From NCBI GenBank assembly GCA_003952965.2, contig CM025854.1:9104146-9168145 (forward strand): 64,000 bases of DNA, in the 5' to 3' direction. The stretch's first letter is position 1, and every line of letters begins with the position of its first letter. This stretch comes from Morella rubra. Lineage: Eukaryota > Streptophyta > Magnoliopsida > Fagales > Myricaceae. The translations under genes were made by a program, and so were the position numbers. Below, piece by piece: positions 45,137-56,041 of the stretch. The notes beneath the pieces were generated by a model. That model was not told the DNA's origin. It did not search any database and saw nothing but the letters and a program-made list of their open reading frames with translations.

Positions 45137-47300
45137 TTAGGGGGTTGGAAATATTTGTCAATGTTGTCTTGCAACTTCTTGATGCTGTTTTGAATCTCGC
45201 TAATGTGAGTGTTGATATATCCAATGTGAGTGTCCATAGATTCAATGCGACTGTTTATAGAATCTCGTCAAGCCGTGTAGGATGAAGAATGTTGCTCATG
45301 AGTAGTCGAGGAATGAGGAGGAACTTCCGCACCCTCATCACCATCATTATCCTTGCACTATCGGCCTTAGGAACCCACTCTTCCCCAAATATTTGAAAGT
45401 TAAAGGCATCGGATTGGGGTGGTGTGTCAACTTGAAAGGATCCCAAGTGAAGACCATGGCCTACACGGCCACGACTGGGAGGATAAGTTGCGAGACGCGG
45501 CCCCAGTGACACCCATGGGGTCTCCTGACATGCCCACAGCGCGCGCGGCCGAAGCACATGACACGCCCATAGCGCGCGCGCCGAAGCACCACAGCCATGC
45601 CATGGCATCAGTGCGCGCACGCGCAAGCGAGGTGCACCAGCAATGCCCCAAGCTTGGCAGACCAGCCAGCCAGCTGCAGACATGCCATGGCAAGCCCATG
45701 GCCAGCACCAAGACTTGCCTTGACATAGTGCCACAGCAAGACTTTGGCCACCAGCCAAGCCAACCAGTAGAAGATGATCAAGAGTGGCTACCCACAGCAG
45801 CCACCTCCGGCGGCGGAGCCACCACTTTAGCGGTGACCGAGCGGGATGTAACGAGCATGGCTTGGGGAGTCGAAGGAGCATCACCACCTATGGAGGAGAA
45901 TGGCGGCGGCGCCACCGTGTAGGGCGGCGGACGGCGGCGAGATCAAGTGCATTATGGAGATATCTTCAGAGATTGATTTCCTTGTGGTGAGTGATTGAAT
46001 AAATCATATCTTCTAGATTTAAGATATTTCTCCTAAACTCTAGAAGATTAGTTTCCTTTTCAGTTAAGTTGTTTTAGGCATGTATCGTCAAATCTCCTTG
46101 ATTCTAGGAATTGTTTCCTTAGAATCTTGAAGATTTGATTTAGATTTGATTTGATTGGGTTGGTAGGATTTTGTAAGCTCCTGAGGATGCCTATATAAGC
46201 AACCCTCAGGAGCATTAGTATTCATTCATTCAGAGAGTTGTGTTGTGTAAGCTTAGAGAGCTTGGAGAGTTGGCCAGGCATAGGCACGTTTATGCCAGTA
46301 AACTTGGGCTAATAACCTCTTAAGTTTGGGCGTGCTTGGGCTAATAACCCTAGTACGAGTGTTCTTGTGTTCTTGTGGTTCGAAAGACTAATATCCTGAG
46401 ACCACATTCTTCGTAATAACAGTGAGGAATTCTCCATTTCTTGTGTGTTAGATCCTATTTACCACGCTCGTGTGTTACTGGAAACGGTTCGGGAGGATCG
46501 ATTGTGGTGTTGGAGAGGATCGCGCGGAGGAGTTGGTGATTGTTTTGGAGTCCTTGACCGGGGACCCTAACACAACCTCCCTCATATCCATGCGAATTCT
46601 ATTGTGCTAAAAATTTTAGTAAAAATCAATCCATATGGGAGGACCTTGTTATGATCACGAGCATACACCATATGCTCTAGCATGAGAAAAGGTAGATTTA
46701 TAGGCCTATCGTTCATGAGGTGCTCAAGCATATAAACGTCCATAAACGTAACCACCCTTTATGAGACAACTTAAGGTGTTTGACCTCGAAATGTGTAGGA
46801 ACATCTTTTTCATCATCCCAATCCAAAAGAAATCTAACGGCATCCCAATAGTCTAAATTATTTTTCTGAGGCTTAACTTTTTTCTCATATACCTACTCCG
46901 CACGACAAGGGATCCCCATAATCTTACTTAACTTCTTCACAGTAAGCTCAATGGGCTTCCTACTCACTAAGTTTCTAATGGTAAGACCATTATCCCTTGA
47001 TCATGTCATGTTAGCAAAAAATTGTCTAACATACTTTGGGTAAACATATCTACTCATTTCACGCAAATTCTCCTACCCTTGAAATTAGAAATGACCAAAG
47101 AGATCCAACTCACCTAACACATTGAGTTCTATGTTCCTTCCTCTCATTACCGTCCTTTTGACAAAATTAGTAGAAAATGATGTAGCATAATCATAATTTA
47201 GAAAATTTGTGGGGTTTGCACTTTCTGACATTTCTATCCTTGTCCTCGAAGATGATGCCTTATTCTTACTCTTCAAGGCGCAACGCTTGATCCTAGGCAT
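45137..47300 (-). pseudogene. second transposon-associated protein pseudogene, split by an LTR-like insert
   Basis: Minus strand, start MPRIKRCALKSKNKASSSRT (47,300). Then FVKRTVMRGRNIELNVLGEL, SRKPIELTVKKLSKIMGIPC and DYWDAVRFLLDWDDEKDVPT up to about 46,580. The frame resumes at about 45,420 with SDAFNFQIFGEEWVPKADSA and ends in a coiled-coil-like IESMDTHIGYINTHISEIQN ... YFQPPK-stop (45,137). The block order (V-x-R-G-R-x-I, then G-I-P, then a Y-W-D-A-V-R region) is that of the plant 'putative transposon protein' class, with no known catalytic motif. Stops occur in nearly every block. Its position inside the MULE may mean cargo or a nested insertion. It shares architecture, but little direct sequence, with the copies at 4.8-5.9 kb and 61.7-62.3 kb. 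Confidence 0.5.
45428..46577 (+). mobile_element. LTR-like insertion of 1,140 bp (probable solo LTR)
   Basis: The insert 45,433-46,572 starts TGAAAGGATCCCAAG and ends GGGGACCCTAACA, i.e. TG...CA. It is flanked by CAACT (45,428-45,432) and CAACC (46,573-46,577), a 4-of-5 target duplication. It interrupts a pseudogene frame that continues on both sides. A TATA-like TATATAAG lies at 46,193-46,200, as expected in an LTR. The first 500 bases are strikingly GC-rich, with a repeated GCGCGCG..CCGAAGCAC unit (45,540 and 45,575). The long ORFs there are composition artefacts. No internal retroelement sequence adjoins it. Confidence 0.6.
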
Positions 47301-48489
47301 GGTCTCTAATTTTTTCTGTGTCCACAAACATAGGTCACAATAAGAATTTTGCCAAAAGGAACATAAAGCATATATTAACACATAGTTCCACAGTTAAAAG
47401 TCATACTACTATATAGCTTGAAGACAAAAACAAAAAGATAATAATATTGTTAAAACAAACATAGGGCCAATGAAATTTTAAGGGGAAAAGAACCCAAATA
47501 AGTCAACAAATTAAAAGGCTTACAATTAGTCAGTGTAAGAAAAGAGCATGACCCTTGTAGTTATAGTCTCATTTATTGCCAGTTAACAGACCATATTGGA
47601 ATTGTTACTGTAAATAGATCGAGTTACTAAAATCTTGCCATCCAAAGATGTCCACGTGAATTCCCATATCCCAAGAAGTTTCCACTCACTTTGAAGGCTT
47701 AACTATTATGGAGTAAAAACCACTAGAAGATAGTAGGAATGGATTCTCATCATCTAGATGACAAGGGTCGAGGGAATTTTGCTGCCTTGAAGAAAAATTA
47801 CACAATCAAAATGAACTTACCTTGTCTAGTTAGTCTTCTATTACAAAATATTCACGAAAAGGCTAACAACTTATCTACATGTCACAAACATTAGCAACCA
47901 CCTTGGCCCTTGGAGTATTGACATCATCTTAAATTATCAAGCATCATTTTACAAGTATCAGTAACAATAATAACAATACCATATCATCTCTTGATTATAT
48001 TCTAGCTGCATCAAAATTGGAGACAAGATTAGCCAAAAGATTGGTATAAGTTTAAAGAATGATTGGAACCAGTGACCTTTTAGACAAAGCCCATTCCTTA
48101 GATAAAAAATTTCACAAGAAAATAATCTATGTCATATGTGCACCTTTAAACCAGAAGTTGGAGGAATTTCATGCAAAGCCGATGGAGGAGTACAAATTAC
48201 ATTGCTTATTTGTTGGAAATCTCAAAAATCAAAAGCTAAAAGGGAGAAAAACTCGAGAACCTAGAAAACGAAAATATCCACTGGATGTACTGATTAATAT
48301 CAATCAACAACATAGCTATCATTGCAAACTATCTCAAACTCAACAATCTAGTTATGACAACTCAAAGAGTAACTCTCAACCCTAGGGCATGAGAAATATA
48401 CCTGTATAGGGACAAGTCACCTGCAACTATGAGGCGTTTTTCAGTAAACTAAGTGCAACCACACCTAAACCCACTATGTGCGGTTTCTT
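47301..48489. other. MULE right interior, nothing recognised
   Basis: AT-rich. The 108-codon ORF at 48,059-48,385 is Lys- and Gln-rich without a family match. No element boundary is visible before the right inverted repeat. Confidence 0.35.
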
Positions 48490-48847
48490 CTACTCTTCAA
48501 ACGAAAATGAAAAAAAGGGTGGGATTTGAGGGATTTCAAACTGGGTGGGAAACTGAAATGTAGGGATTTGGGAAGAAATGAGTGAAATGGGTTTTGAAAT
48601 GTCGAAGGAATTTTGAAGCCGCAACAAGGGTCAGAGGTGTGGTCGCAACTAGTACAACTAGTGGTGAGGTACAAAAATTGAGGGCCTGAAGCACGCTGGC
48701 TGGCTCAGCCAAGCCAAGCTGAGCTGAGTCGACGATAGGCCTCATTATATAAGGTGGCCGCCTATCAATCTTTGGATATGGAGGATTCAATCCAAACCAT
48801 GGGTCTAAATGTATCTGGACTCGTATGATTGGACTGAATCCAATCTC
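48490..48847 (-). repeat. right long terminal inverted repeat of the MULE
   Basis: Inverted partner of 39,991-40,335. Its outer end (GACTGAATCCAATCTC on the plus strand) abuts the 9-bp duplication at 48,848. Confidence 0.75.
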
Positions 48848-49441
48848 AGGTCATGGTTGCTATACTCAAGGTAAAACAAAGGTATCGCAGAGCTCAGATA
48901 TGGATCAGGTAGAGAATGATTTGGCTGCAAATAGTGATGTGCAATCTGGAAACAAGACATCTTTGGACATGGTTGGGGTGGCGAGCCTTATCTTGCCCCA
49001 CCCTCATCCATGAGAACACTACACTGGAATTTTCGAGGCTTAATTCCAGTCTCGACAGTCCGAACTCCCTGCGCTTAGATCGGGAAATTCAATTATCTTT
49101 CAGCAGTAGAAAACAAGATTACTAATGTTAATGTAGTTTTTAAGCTTTGGGTTTTGTGAATTTTGTTTAGCAACCTCCATTGGGTCTTAAGGGTGGTTGG
49201 CCTTGTTATGTAGTACTAAGATTGATCTAAAAATTTATGGACTAACAATTTGGTAGGAAAAATTTGTTTCTGGAACCAGCTTTAAGGCATTGCTGACGCC
49301 TTCAATGGAACATGGTTATGTTTAGGAAATTTTAATTCCCTTTCTTCACAACAAGACAAGCAATGAGGAAATCCGCTTCACATCTCCTCCTTTACTAGTC
49401 TTTAAGACTTCATGTTCAGTTAAGAAATCGTTGACTTGGGT
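48848..49441 (+). mobile_element. LINE, segment 2: start of ORF2 (endonuclease)
   Basis: At 49,011 an ATG opens MRTLHWNFRGL, the typical start of plant LINE ORF2 (M-K-x-L-x-W-N-C-R-G-L). Further on WLCLGNFN (about 49,310) matches the endonuclease G-D-F-N block, with the catalytic aspartate changed to asparagine. A stop follows 22 codons after the ATG. The segment ends at the solo LTR inserted at 49,442. Confidence 0.75.
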
Positions 49442-50159
49442 TGTGAGACCCGACCTTATTTCTATCATTGTAAAAAAAAATTATGACTTCTTAAGTGTGC
49501 GTGTATTACTCTAATTATTGAGAAAGGCATGTATGGGTAAATTAATCTAAGATTTTGTCTAGGTGGAATGTTCCCCCTAGCATTTTTATGCATCTTTAGC
49601 TATGATTTACATGTTATATCGTTTGCAATTTTTAATAGTATTAAATTTGAGTATTTGGGATTAATTAAACTAATGATTTTAATTGTTGGAATATATCTCT
49701 AAGTTTGCAATATTTGGAAGAAATTGAATTAGGGACTTTGACTCTTGAAAAAATGTGTGAAAGGCATGTTGGGTTAATAATAATGAAGTGGCAGAAAAAA
49801 AAAGGAAAAAGAAAATGGGGAAATCACGTGAAGGAGGGAAAACAAGGGGGGGGGCAGCCTTGTCTTTTCCCCCCAAAACACACTTCACGCCTAAACCCCC
49901 CCCCTTTTTGCCGCACACTTCACACTCCCTTCCCTCACTCTTTTGCCCTAACTCACTCACACACCCGAAGAGAAGAAGAAGAAGAGAAGAAGAGAAGAAG
50001 AGAAGAAGGGAAGAAGGAAGAAGAAGAGAAGAAGAGAGAAGAGAAGAAGGAAAACCAAGATAAGCCAAGGTAAAGGGGATCTAACATTTGGATTCAAAAT
50101 TTTTGTGTGGGTAAATTGTTAGAAGTTAGTTTCGGTTCCTATCCTCTGTTTTTGTTTGC

Positions 50160-50325
50160 TGCATGTTGGATTTGAGTTGATGAGTTGGGAATGAAAGGTA
50201 GGCATGCAAAGTGTTTGTTGGAAAGCCTAAGCATGTTGGATTTGAGTTTGCTGCATGTTGGATTGAGTTTATGAGTTGGGAATGAAAGTAGGCATGCAAA
50301 GTGTTTGTTGGAAAGCCTAAAAGAA
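50160..50325 (+). repeat. tandem duplication in the solo LTR
   Basis: The phrase 'gcatgttggattgagtt..gagttgggaatgaaa' followed by GTAGGCATGCAAAGTGTTTG occurs twice (about 50,162-50,230 and 50,255-50,320), with a partial third start near 50,231. Confidence 0.75.
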
Positions 50326-52049
50326 AGGATGATGCAATAACTTTGGCTTGATGATTATAGAACCATGATATTGCTGTAAGTTGTGTAAAAGTAGGGGATT
50401 TTTAAGAGAATAGCTTCTGTTGTGAAGTGTTGTGAAGTGTAGGCAAGAGCTGAAGCTTGTTTTGCACATGCATGGCCGGGTAGGTGATGTTGAAATTGGG
50501 GAAAACACTTGCTGTTGACCGAATGTGTTCACTGCCTTATTTCTTGCATGTTTCTCTTGATGGTAGCTTGCTGTAGGTATCTTGCATGTAGGTAAAGTGG
50601 GTAGACCAGCAAGCTAAACACTTAAAGGGATTGGACTATACTTGGAGAATAAAGAGATTGTGCTTTGTGAAACAAGGAGAATGGGAATTAGGCATGTTTT
50701 AGGTTGCTGAGTTGCAACCGAACCCTTGGTGTTTGATTTTGGTTGCAGCCCTTTATGGATCTAGGTTTGCATGGTGAATTAAGGGTAGAAGAATTGGAAA
50801 TTGGACGATAGAGAATGCTTGTTAGACTAGTTGCTGATGTTAACAAGTTGCTGAAATGTACTTCTGCAGATTTCAAGGCTCGAACTAGGAGTGTATTCTG
50901 CTGCAATTGTGCTTATCCTTTGATCTTAAGAGGATCCTAGATTGTAGGCCTAGGAAATAGGAAGATTTTAAGCCATACCTTGGGTGATTCCGATAAGTAT
51001 TGGGTGAGATATGCATTGTTCAAGGCCGGACGTCAAGCTGCCAGCAGCTTGTACGTCCAGAATGTTAGTTCATTTTGAGTGCTCATTTTAAGTCCAAATT
51101 TTACGAGTTTGGTCTTGAATTTTAATTTATGAAAGAACATTTTAAGGTAAATTTCGTGTGATTTAGAGGTGTAATGAATAAGTTGTGATGTTTTGAAAGT
51201 AGAAGACCGAGCTGGTGGCAGCAGCAGTATTACTCTAGGAATTTTATCTGATATGAAGTGTTTTCGACAATGCATGGACATTCTGATGTTTATGATTTTT
51301 ATCTTCAAGCTTGAACTATGAAAGAAGAATATTTTAAAAGAAATTTCATGTAATTTGGAGCGGTGTTTTTGAAGTTATGAATTTTGGAAGTTGGAGACGT
51401 CGGGGCTGCCCGCTTGGACGTCCTCAGCAGCTTGCATCTTTCGAGTGGCAAACGAGCTCCAAATTACCTGGAATTTTAATGTGTTATGAAAATTAGTGTA
51501 AGGATCAGTTTGGCATCCAAGTCTTATGGCTTCAGCAACCTTAAGATAATACTTTGCATCGTAGGATCACCATTGGGAAGTCAAGAAATGTGGGTGATTT
51601 TGTATGATGTGCTGAAGTTGATTGAATGATTATTCTCTACATCTAGTAAACCTCTAAATGACATTAGTATGACTCATTTGTAGGCGAGGTGCCACCATAA
51701 GCTTAAGTGGACGGAGGTAAGTGGAAAATTATGTTTTTCAAAAACTGGAATGATACACATCATGGATATTTATCATCAAGCATGACATGAGCACGTCATG
51801 AGCATTTGCGTTTATTTTTCTCATAAGGATGAAAGAGAAATTTTATGCAAATGAAAGTACAACTTTATGCTACGTTATGATAAGTTATGAGGCGTGCATT
51901 TATGATTTCTCATTATCAAGCATTTCACGACATAAGCATTTGCATGATTTCTTAAAGAAGAAAGTTTTGTGCAAATGAAAGTATGAGAAGTACTGTATGA
52001 GTTACGTTAAGGGGCTGAGGTTGGTCGGTATCGTACCATTAAGATAGGT

Positions 52050-52185
52050 GCATCCACTCTGAAGGACGAATGCGAGAAGGATGGATGACTCCTAAGGGGC
52101 ACCCACTCCGAAGGACGAATGCGAGAAGGATGGGTAGCTCTTGAGGTATGTGCAATCACACTGAAGGATGCTTGCAAGAAGGTGT
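52050..52185 (+). repeat. short tandem repeat near the LTR 3' end
   Basis: CCACTC[TC]GAAGGACGAATG recurs at 52,054 and 52,103 (49-base period), with a diverged third copy at about 52,150. Tandem repeats of this type are common in long gypsy LTRs. Confidence 0.75.
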
Positions 52186-53476
52186 GAACCTCTAAGGGTT
52201 GAGTCTAGTCATTAGGCCTGGGGCCACGTCAAGGACTAGCTCAACCAAATGACGTATTCCCAAGGGAAAAAGGGAATAGTTCCGAAGGGAACGCACAACC
52301 CTGACTTCAGGGGTAAATGGAGCGAGATAAGTTGCCCAATCAAGAAAGAATTAAAGAATTACTTTCAAGATCAATTACATGTTAGTACGTTGTCTCATTG
52401 CATATGCAAGCATTTCATTTGGCATTCATGTACATTGATATCCATGAATATGCGAGACATGCACTATTTATTGCATATATCCCTTACTGAGTCATTCGAC
52501 TCACAGTTTTCAAATTGTATCATTCCAGACAATATTTCAGGTGAGGAAACCTAAGAAGAGGACCTTAAAACCTAGGAGAGGGGCTGATGAGGACTTCCTC
52601 TTCCCTTTTTGTTGTTTTAAATTTCAGCAAAGGTTTAGAGATAATTTTTGAAAGAGCCGACATGAGCCTCCGATGTGTGGTGGTCATGGGTTATTCGGCC
52701 CAGTAAAGTTTAGGGTTTTTAACCAATTGATATTTTGTGACTGTGTTGTAATTACTTCAAGTTATTGTTTGCGGAGCAGGTTCTAATGTTTCATTACGCG
52801 CATTAGTCGATATATATAAAAAAAAAAAAAAAATTTCACTGCAAGAATTTAGTACGTTCGCTTGAGTATTCCTTGTTGGGATGCTCGCGGTTGTTACTAA
52901 CCCCTTCGAGTTAGCGTTTGGGGCGTGACATGGGTTTTTATGGACCTTAGTACACATGGAGCAACAAAAGATCGGGGGAAACACTAAATAGAGAGAGGCT
53001 TGATCAGGGGGGGGTTGCTAATGGCACATGGAGAGATTTGTTTCCTAGGCTACTGTAAAACATTATCCCCACACTTCCTGTGACCATGCATTGATCCTAC
53101 TTGACACTCTTGGAGATAATTCTTCTGGATCGAGGCCCTTTCTCTTTGATGCTTTCTAGGTTCACTTATCCTCATGGAGGAAAGTTGTGAACCAAGCTTG
53201 GTCATCTTCTTTAAACGGGTCTTCCTGCTTTCCAATTGGTTCAGAGAATCAAGGTACTTAAAGATCAATGAGGAGGTAGAATAGATAATCTTTTGGCAAC
53301 ATTCAATAGAAGAAAATTTGGCTTTATCATAATGAATTGACTCGAATTCAATAACTGGACTAAAGTATGCAAAGTGAGACAATGGAACAAAATATCCAGT
53401 ATAATTTGCTTGAGGCTTTGAAAAAGAAAGAAATCATATGGAAGAGCAAATCTTGAGTGAATTGGCATACCAGTGC

Positions 53477-53596
53477 GAACCTGAACACAAAATACTTCCA
53501 GATGGTAACAATTATTAGAAAAAGAAGAAATTGCGTGAACCTGAACACAAAATACTTCCACATGGCAACAATTATTATTAGAAGAAGAAATTGCAT
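53477..53596 (+). repeat. 60-bp in-frame tandem duplication in LINE ORF2
   Basis: GAACCTGAACACAAAATACT starts at 53,477 and again at 53,537. The two units differ at a few positions and by one TTA triplet. At protein level NLNTKYF[QH]M[VA]TII is repeated, adding 20 residues without breaking the frame. Confidence 0.9.
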
Positions 53597-54483
53597 AGAA
53601 GGACTCAAAACGGATGATGGAAGATGGCTTAATTGCTTAGAGGACATTAGTAATCACATAGTTTCTACATTCACTAATATTTTCACATTTGCAGTTCCTT
53701 CTTTTGTTCAAGACATTGCTTCTTTAAATCCATCAATCACACCAATATTGTGCTTATTCCCAAAAAATAGAATCCCACCCTTTCTTCTCACTTTAGACCA
53801 ATCAGTCTTTGCAATATTCTTTACAAGGTGATTTCTAAAATTCTAGCAAACCGACTCAAACCTCTCCTTCAAAAAAAATTTCTCCTATGCAAGCTGAATT
53901 TGTACCTAACTGGCTTATCCAAGAAAACTCTATTTTAACTCACGAAATCATCCATAAAATCAATCATAAGAAATGGATGGGGGTTCTATGGCTTTGAAGA
54001 TTGATATGGATAAAGCTAATGATAGAATTGAGTGAGAGTTTCTCTTTGTAGTTTTGCAAAGTTTTGGCTTTTTTAATACTTGGATTTGTTTGATTAGACA
54101 ATGTGTTTCATTTGTTTCTTTTTCAAATTTATTAAATGGAAGAATTTATTAATTTTTTCACCCAAAGAGAGGTCTTCATCAAGGAGATCCGATCTCACCT
54201 TTTATGTTCATCTTGTGTTCATAAGTGCTAACTCGACTCTTACTCAAAGCAAAACAACAGCATTTGATTTCAGTTATCAAGCTTTGCAGCCAAGTCAGAA
54301 AAGTAGGTCAGCTAACTCTAATCAAGGATGTTGCATTATCTATGCCTTCCTATTGATGTTGATATTTTCTTCTTTCTAAGAGTTGGAGCAGAGATCAACT
54401 TGATTGCAGTTTTAATAACTTTTTTTCTAGGTTTCCAGCGTGACAAAATAAATATTACTCCAATGTCTTAGTCTTTGATATCT

Positions 54484-54544
54484 ACCTAACTTGGCAATGA
54501 GAGATCAGCATGATGTGAACCGATCTCTCATTGCCAAGTTAGGT
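54484..54544. repeat. perfect 23-bp inverted repeat with 15-bp loop
   Basis: Arms 54,484-54,506 and 54,522-54,544 are exact reverse complements (ACCTAACTTGGCAATGAG... and its complement). The right arm encodes the conserved RSLIAKLG of LINE ORF2. The left arm replaces the G-G-L-G-F-R block expected just before it. This points to a fold-back template switch. Confidence 0.9.
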
Positions 54545-56041
54545 TGGTTTGTTTGCACTCGGCCTAAAGCTCTTTGGGTTCAAGCTCTGAGTGCCAAGTA
54601 TCTTAAAAATTTATCTCTGATGCAGTGTTTTAAGAAGCCCCAAAGCTCATGGGTGTGGCAAGAATTTTGGAGTGTTAGGATATTTTAGCAAAGGGACTTT
54701 TGTTCTCTATAAAAATGGTGTGCAGATCAATTTATGGAGTGATCCTTGGATCCTAGAAATGCCAGATTTTCAAGCTCAACCAAGAAGTGCAGATCTGCCC
54801 ATGCTTAGACGAAATAGCAAAGTGGAAGATTTAATTGATAGTGGCCTCAATCAATGGAAAAGACAAGAACTGGAACTCCTATTTTCACCTGAGTGTGTGT
54901 CAAAAACGTTGAAAATCCCCTTTGAAACCCCTCTCCCCTCTGATATGCTGATCTTGCAACTAAAGAATTCTTGAATATTCTTAGTTAAGTCAGCCTCTTC
55001 TTTGATCAGGATGCAAGATTCCAACCCTCAATAGAAGATGCGATGTTGGAATGGGATAAACTATGGAAGACAAAAATTCAGGCTAGATTGAAGCTGCTTC
55101 TACGGAAGCTTGTGTGTAAAGCTCTACCAGTTAGAGCAAAACTGAGCTTGATTGAAGAACTTGGGAGTAGAAGCTGAAGAACTCATTGCCTTTCACTGTC
55201 TCTTTGCTAAGATTTTGTGGAGGGATGCAAGATGGCTACTAAATGTCAAGGGCATGCATGGTCTTGATATTAAATCTTGGCTTTCTACCAGTTTGAAAAC
55301 CAAATCTGCTTTAAATTTGGGACATGTTAATGAATGTGACTTCCTTTTACAAGCTGTGATTAATATTGATGTTATGTGGTTTGCTCAGAACAAATCAGTA
55401 CATTGCGGGAAAAATCATCACCTTTTGATTTGATGACATCTATGCATCATCGTTTTTTGGAGCATCGAACAGCTTGGAGTGAACATGATCAAGAGGAGAA
55501 CATTGTTTAAAAATCTCTAGGGGAAGGAACTTGGAAGTTCAATAGTGATGCTGCGATTAGAGAAAGTATGAGATATTTAGTAGTTACAACACAAGACCAT
55601 GTGGGTGCCTTGGTAGGAGCCAGAAGTGACTATTTTTTGACTAGTAATCCTTTACTTGCTGAATTAAGGGCAATTCTCTTGGCTTGCCATATAGCTTACC
55701 TATTACCGGTGGAGTTTTAACTTTTGAAAAACAACTCTCTCTGTGCATGCAAAATCACCACTAAAGATAACTTCATACGGGAGGGACCACTTGTTTTCTA
55801 TGGAGGCGAGAGGTGATGGCAAGGAATGAAAGATGGAGGCTGCAATGGATTCCTTGAAAAGAAAACACTATGGCCCATCTCTTGGCGGCTTGGGTTGCTT
55901 GAGTTCTATCTTTTGAATTTCTAAACATAGTTTCATTACCTTTTTTCTATAATTTTCTGTGGATAATAATCCTATGGATCCACCTTGATGTAATATTTAG
56001 ACTTATATTTGAATGATGAGTATTTGCTCAGAAAAAAAAAA

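Larger units (their letters stand above)
39982..48856 (+). mobile_element. Mutator-like element (MULE), 8,857 bp, inserted in the LINE
   Basis: The element is 39,991-48,847. The ends are GGGTTTGGATTCAGTCC and, inverted, GAGATTGGATTCAGTCC. The similarity continues for roughly 350 bases as an imperfect inverted repeat. The flanking 9-mers AAGTCATAG (39,982-39,990) and AGGTCATGG (48,848-48,856) match at 7 of 9, as expected for an aged Mutator duplication. LINE ORF1 lies outside on the left and the LINE ORF2 start on the right, which independently confirms the boundaries. It contains a FAR1-type transposase pseudogene on the plus strand and a second pseudogene on the minus strand. Confidence 0.8.
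49437..52935 (+). mobile_element. probable solo LTR, 3,489 bp, with 5-bp target duplication
   Basis: TGGGT (49,437-49,441 and 52,931-52,935) flanks an insert running from TGTGAGACCCGACC (49,442) to GGGGCGTGACA (52,930). The TG...CA ends, the 'gacccgacc / gggcgtgaca' style and the great length fit long-LTR Ty3/gypsy elements (Del/Tekay-like). Nothing coding lies inside: the ORFs at 49,679-50,073 are GAAGAA repeats. No second LTR, primer-binding site or polyprotein is present, so it is best read as a solo LTR left by recombination. The LINE frame continues on both sides, confirming the edges. Confidence 0.8.
52936..55720 (+). pseudogene. LINE ORF2 reverse transcriptase, broken
   Basis: Recognisable blocks, in several frames: FHMATIIIRRRNCIEGLKTD (about 53,560), SKILANRLKPLLQKKISPMQ (about 53,840), an M-A-L-K-I-D-M-D-K-A-type motif read as LKIDMDKANDRIE (about 53,990), a PISPF-like phrase, then DVNRSLIAKLGWFVCTRPKA (about 54,510), YKNGVQINLWSDPWILEMPD (about 54,710), and WKFNSDAAIRESMR (about 55,530) from the C-terminal RNase H. 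ORF2 nicks target DNA and copies LINE RNA. Many stops, a 60-base duplication, an inverted duplication and a large shortening between RT motifs show it is inactive. The YADD catalytic box was not found and is probably deleted. Confidence 0.8.
52931..56041 (+). mobile_element. LINE, segment 3: rest of ORF2 to the poly(A) tail
   Basis: The frame resumes at 52,936 with a YTWSNKRSGETL-like block (endonuclease end). It continues through reverse transcriptase (53,600-54,400), a zf-RVT-like block (54,500-54,960) and an RNase-H-like C-terminal region (55,520-55,720), and ends in a poly(A) run at about 56,031-56,041. No matching target duplication was found because the 5' end is uncertain. Confidence 0.8.

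Noticed and set aside
45255-45922. 210- and 167-codon ORFs on opposite strands
   Set aside because: They overlap within the GC-rich LTR-like insert, cross its boundary, and reflect composition.
49679-50073. ORFs of 90-130 codons in three frames
   Set aside because: They come from a GAAGAA repeat and G/C runs inside the solo LTR.
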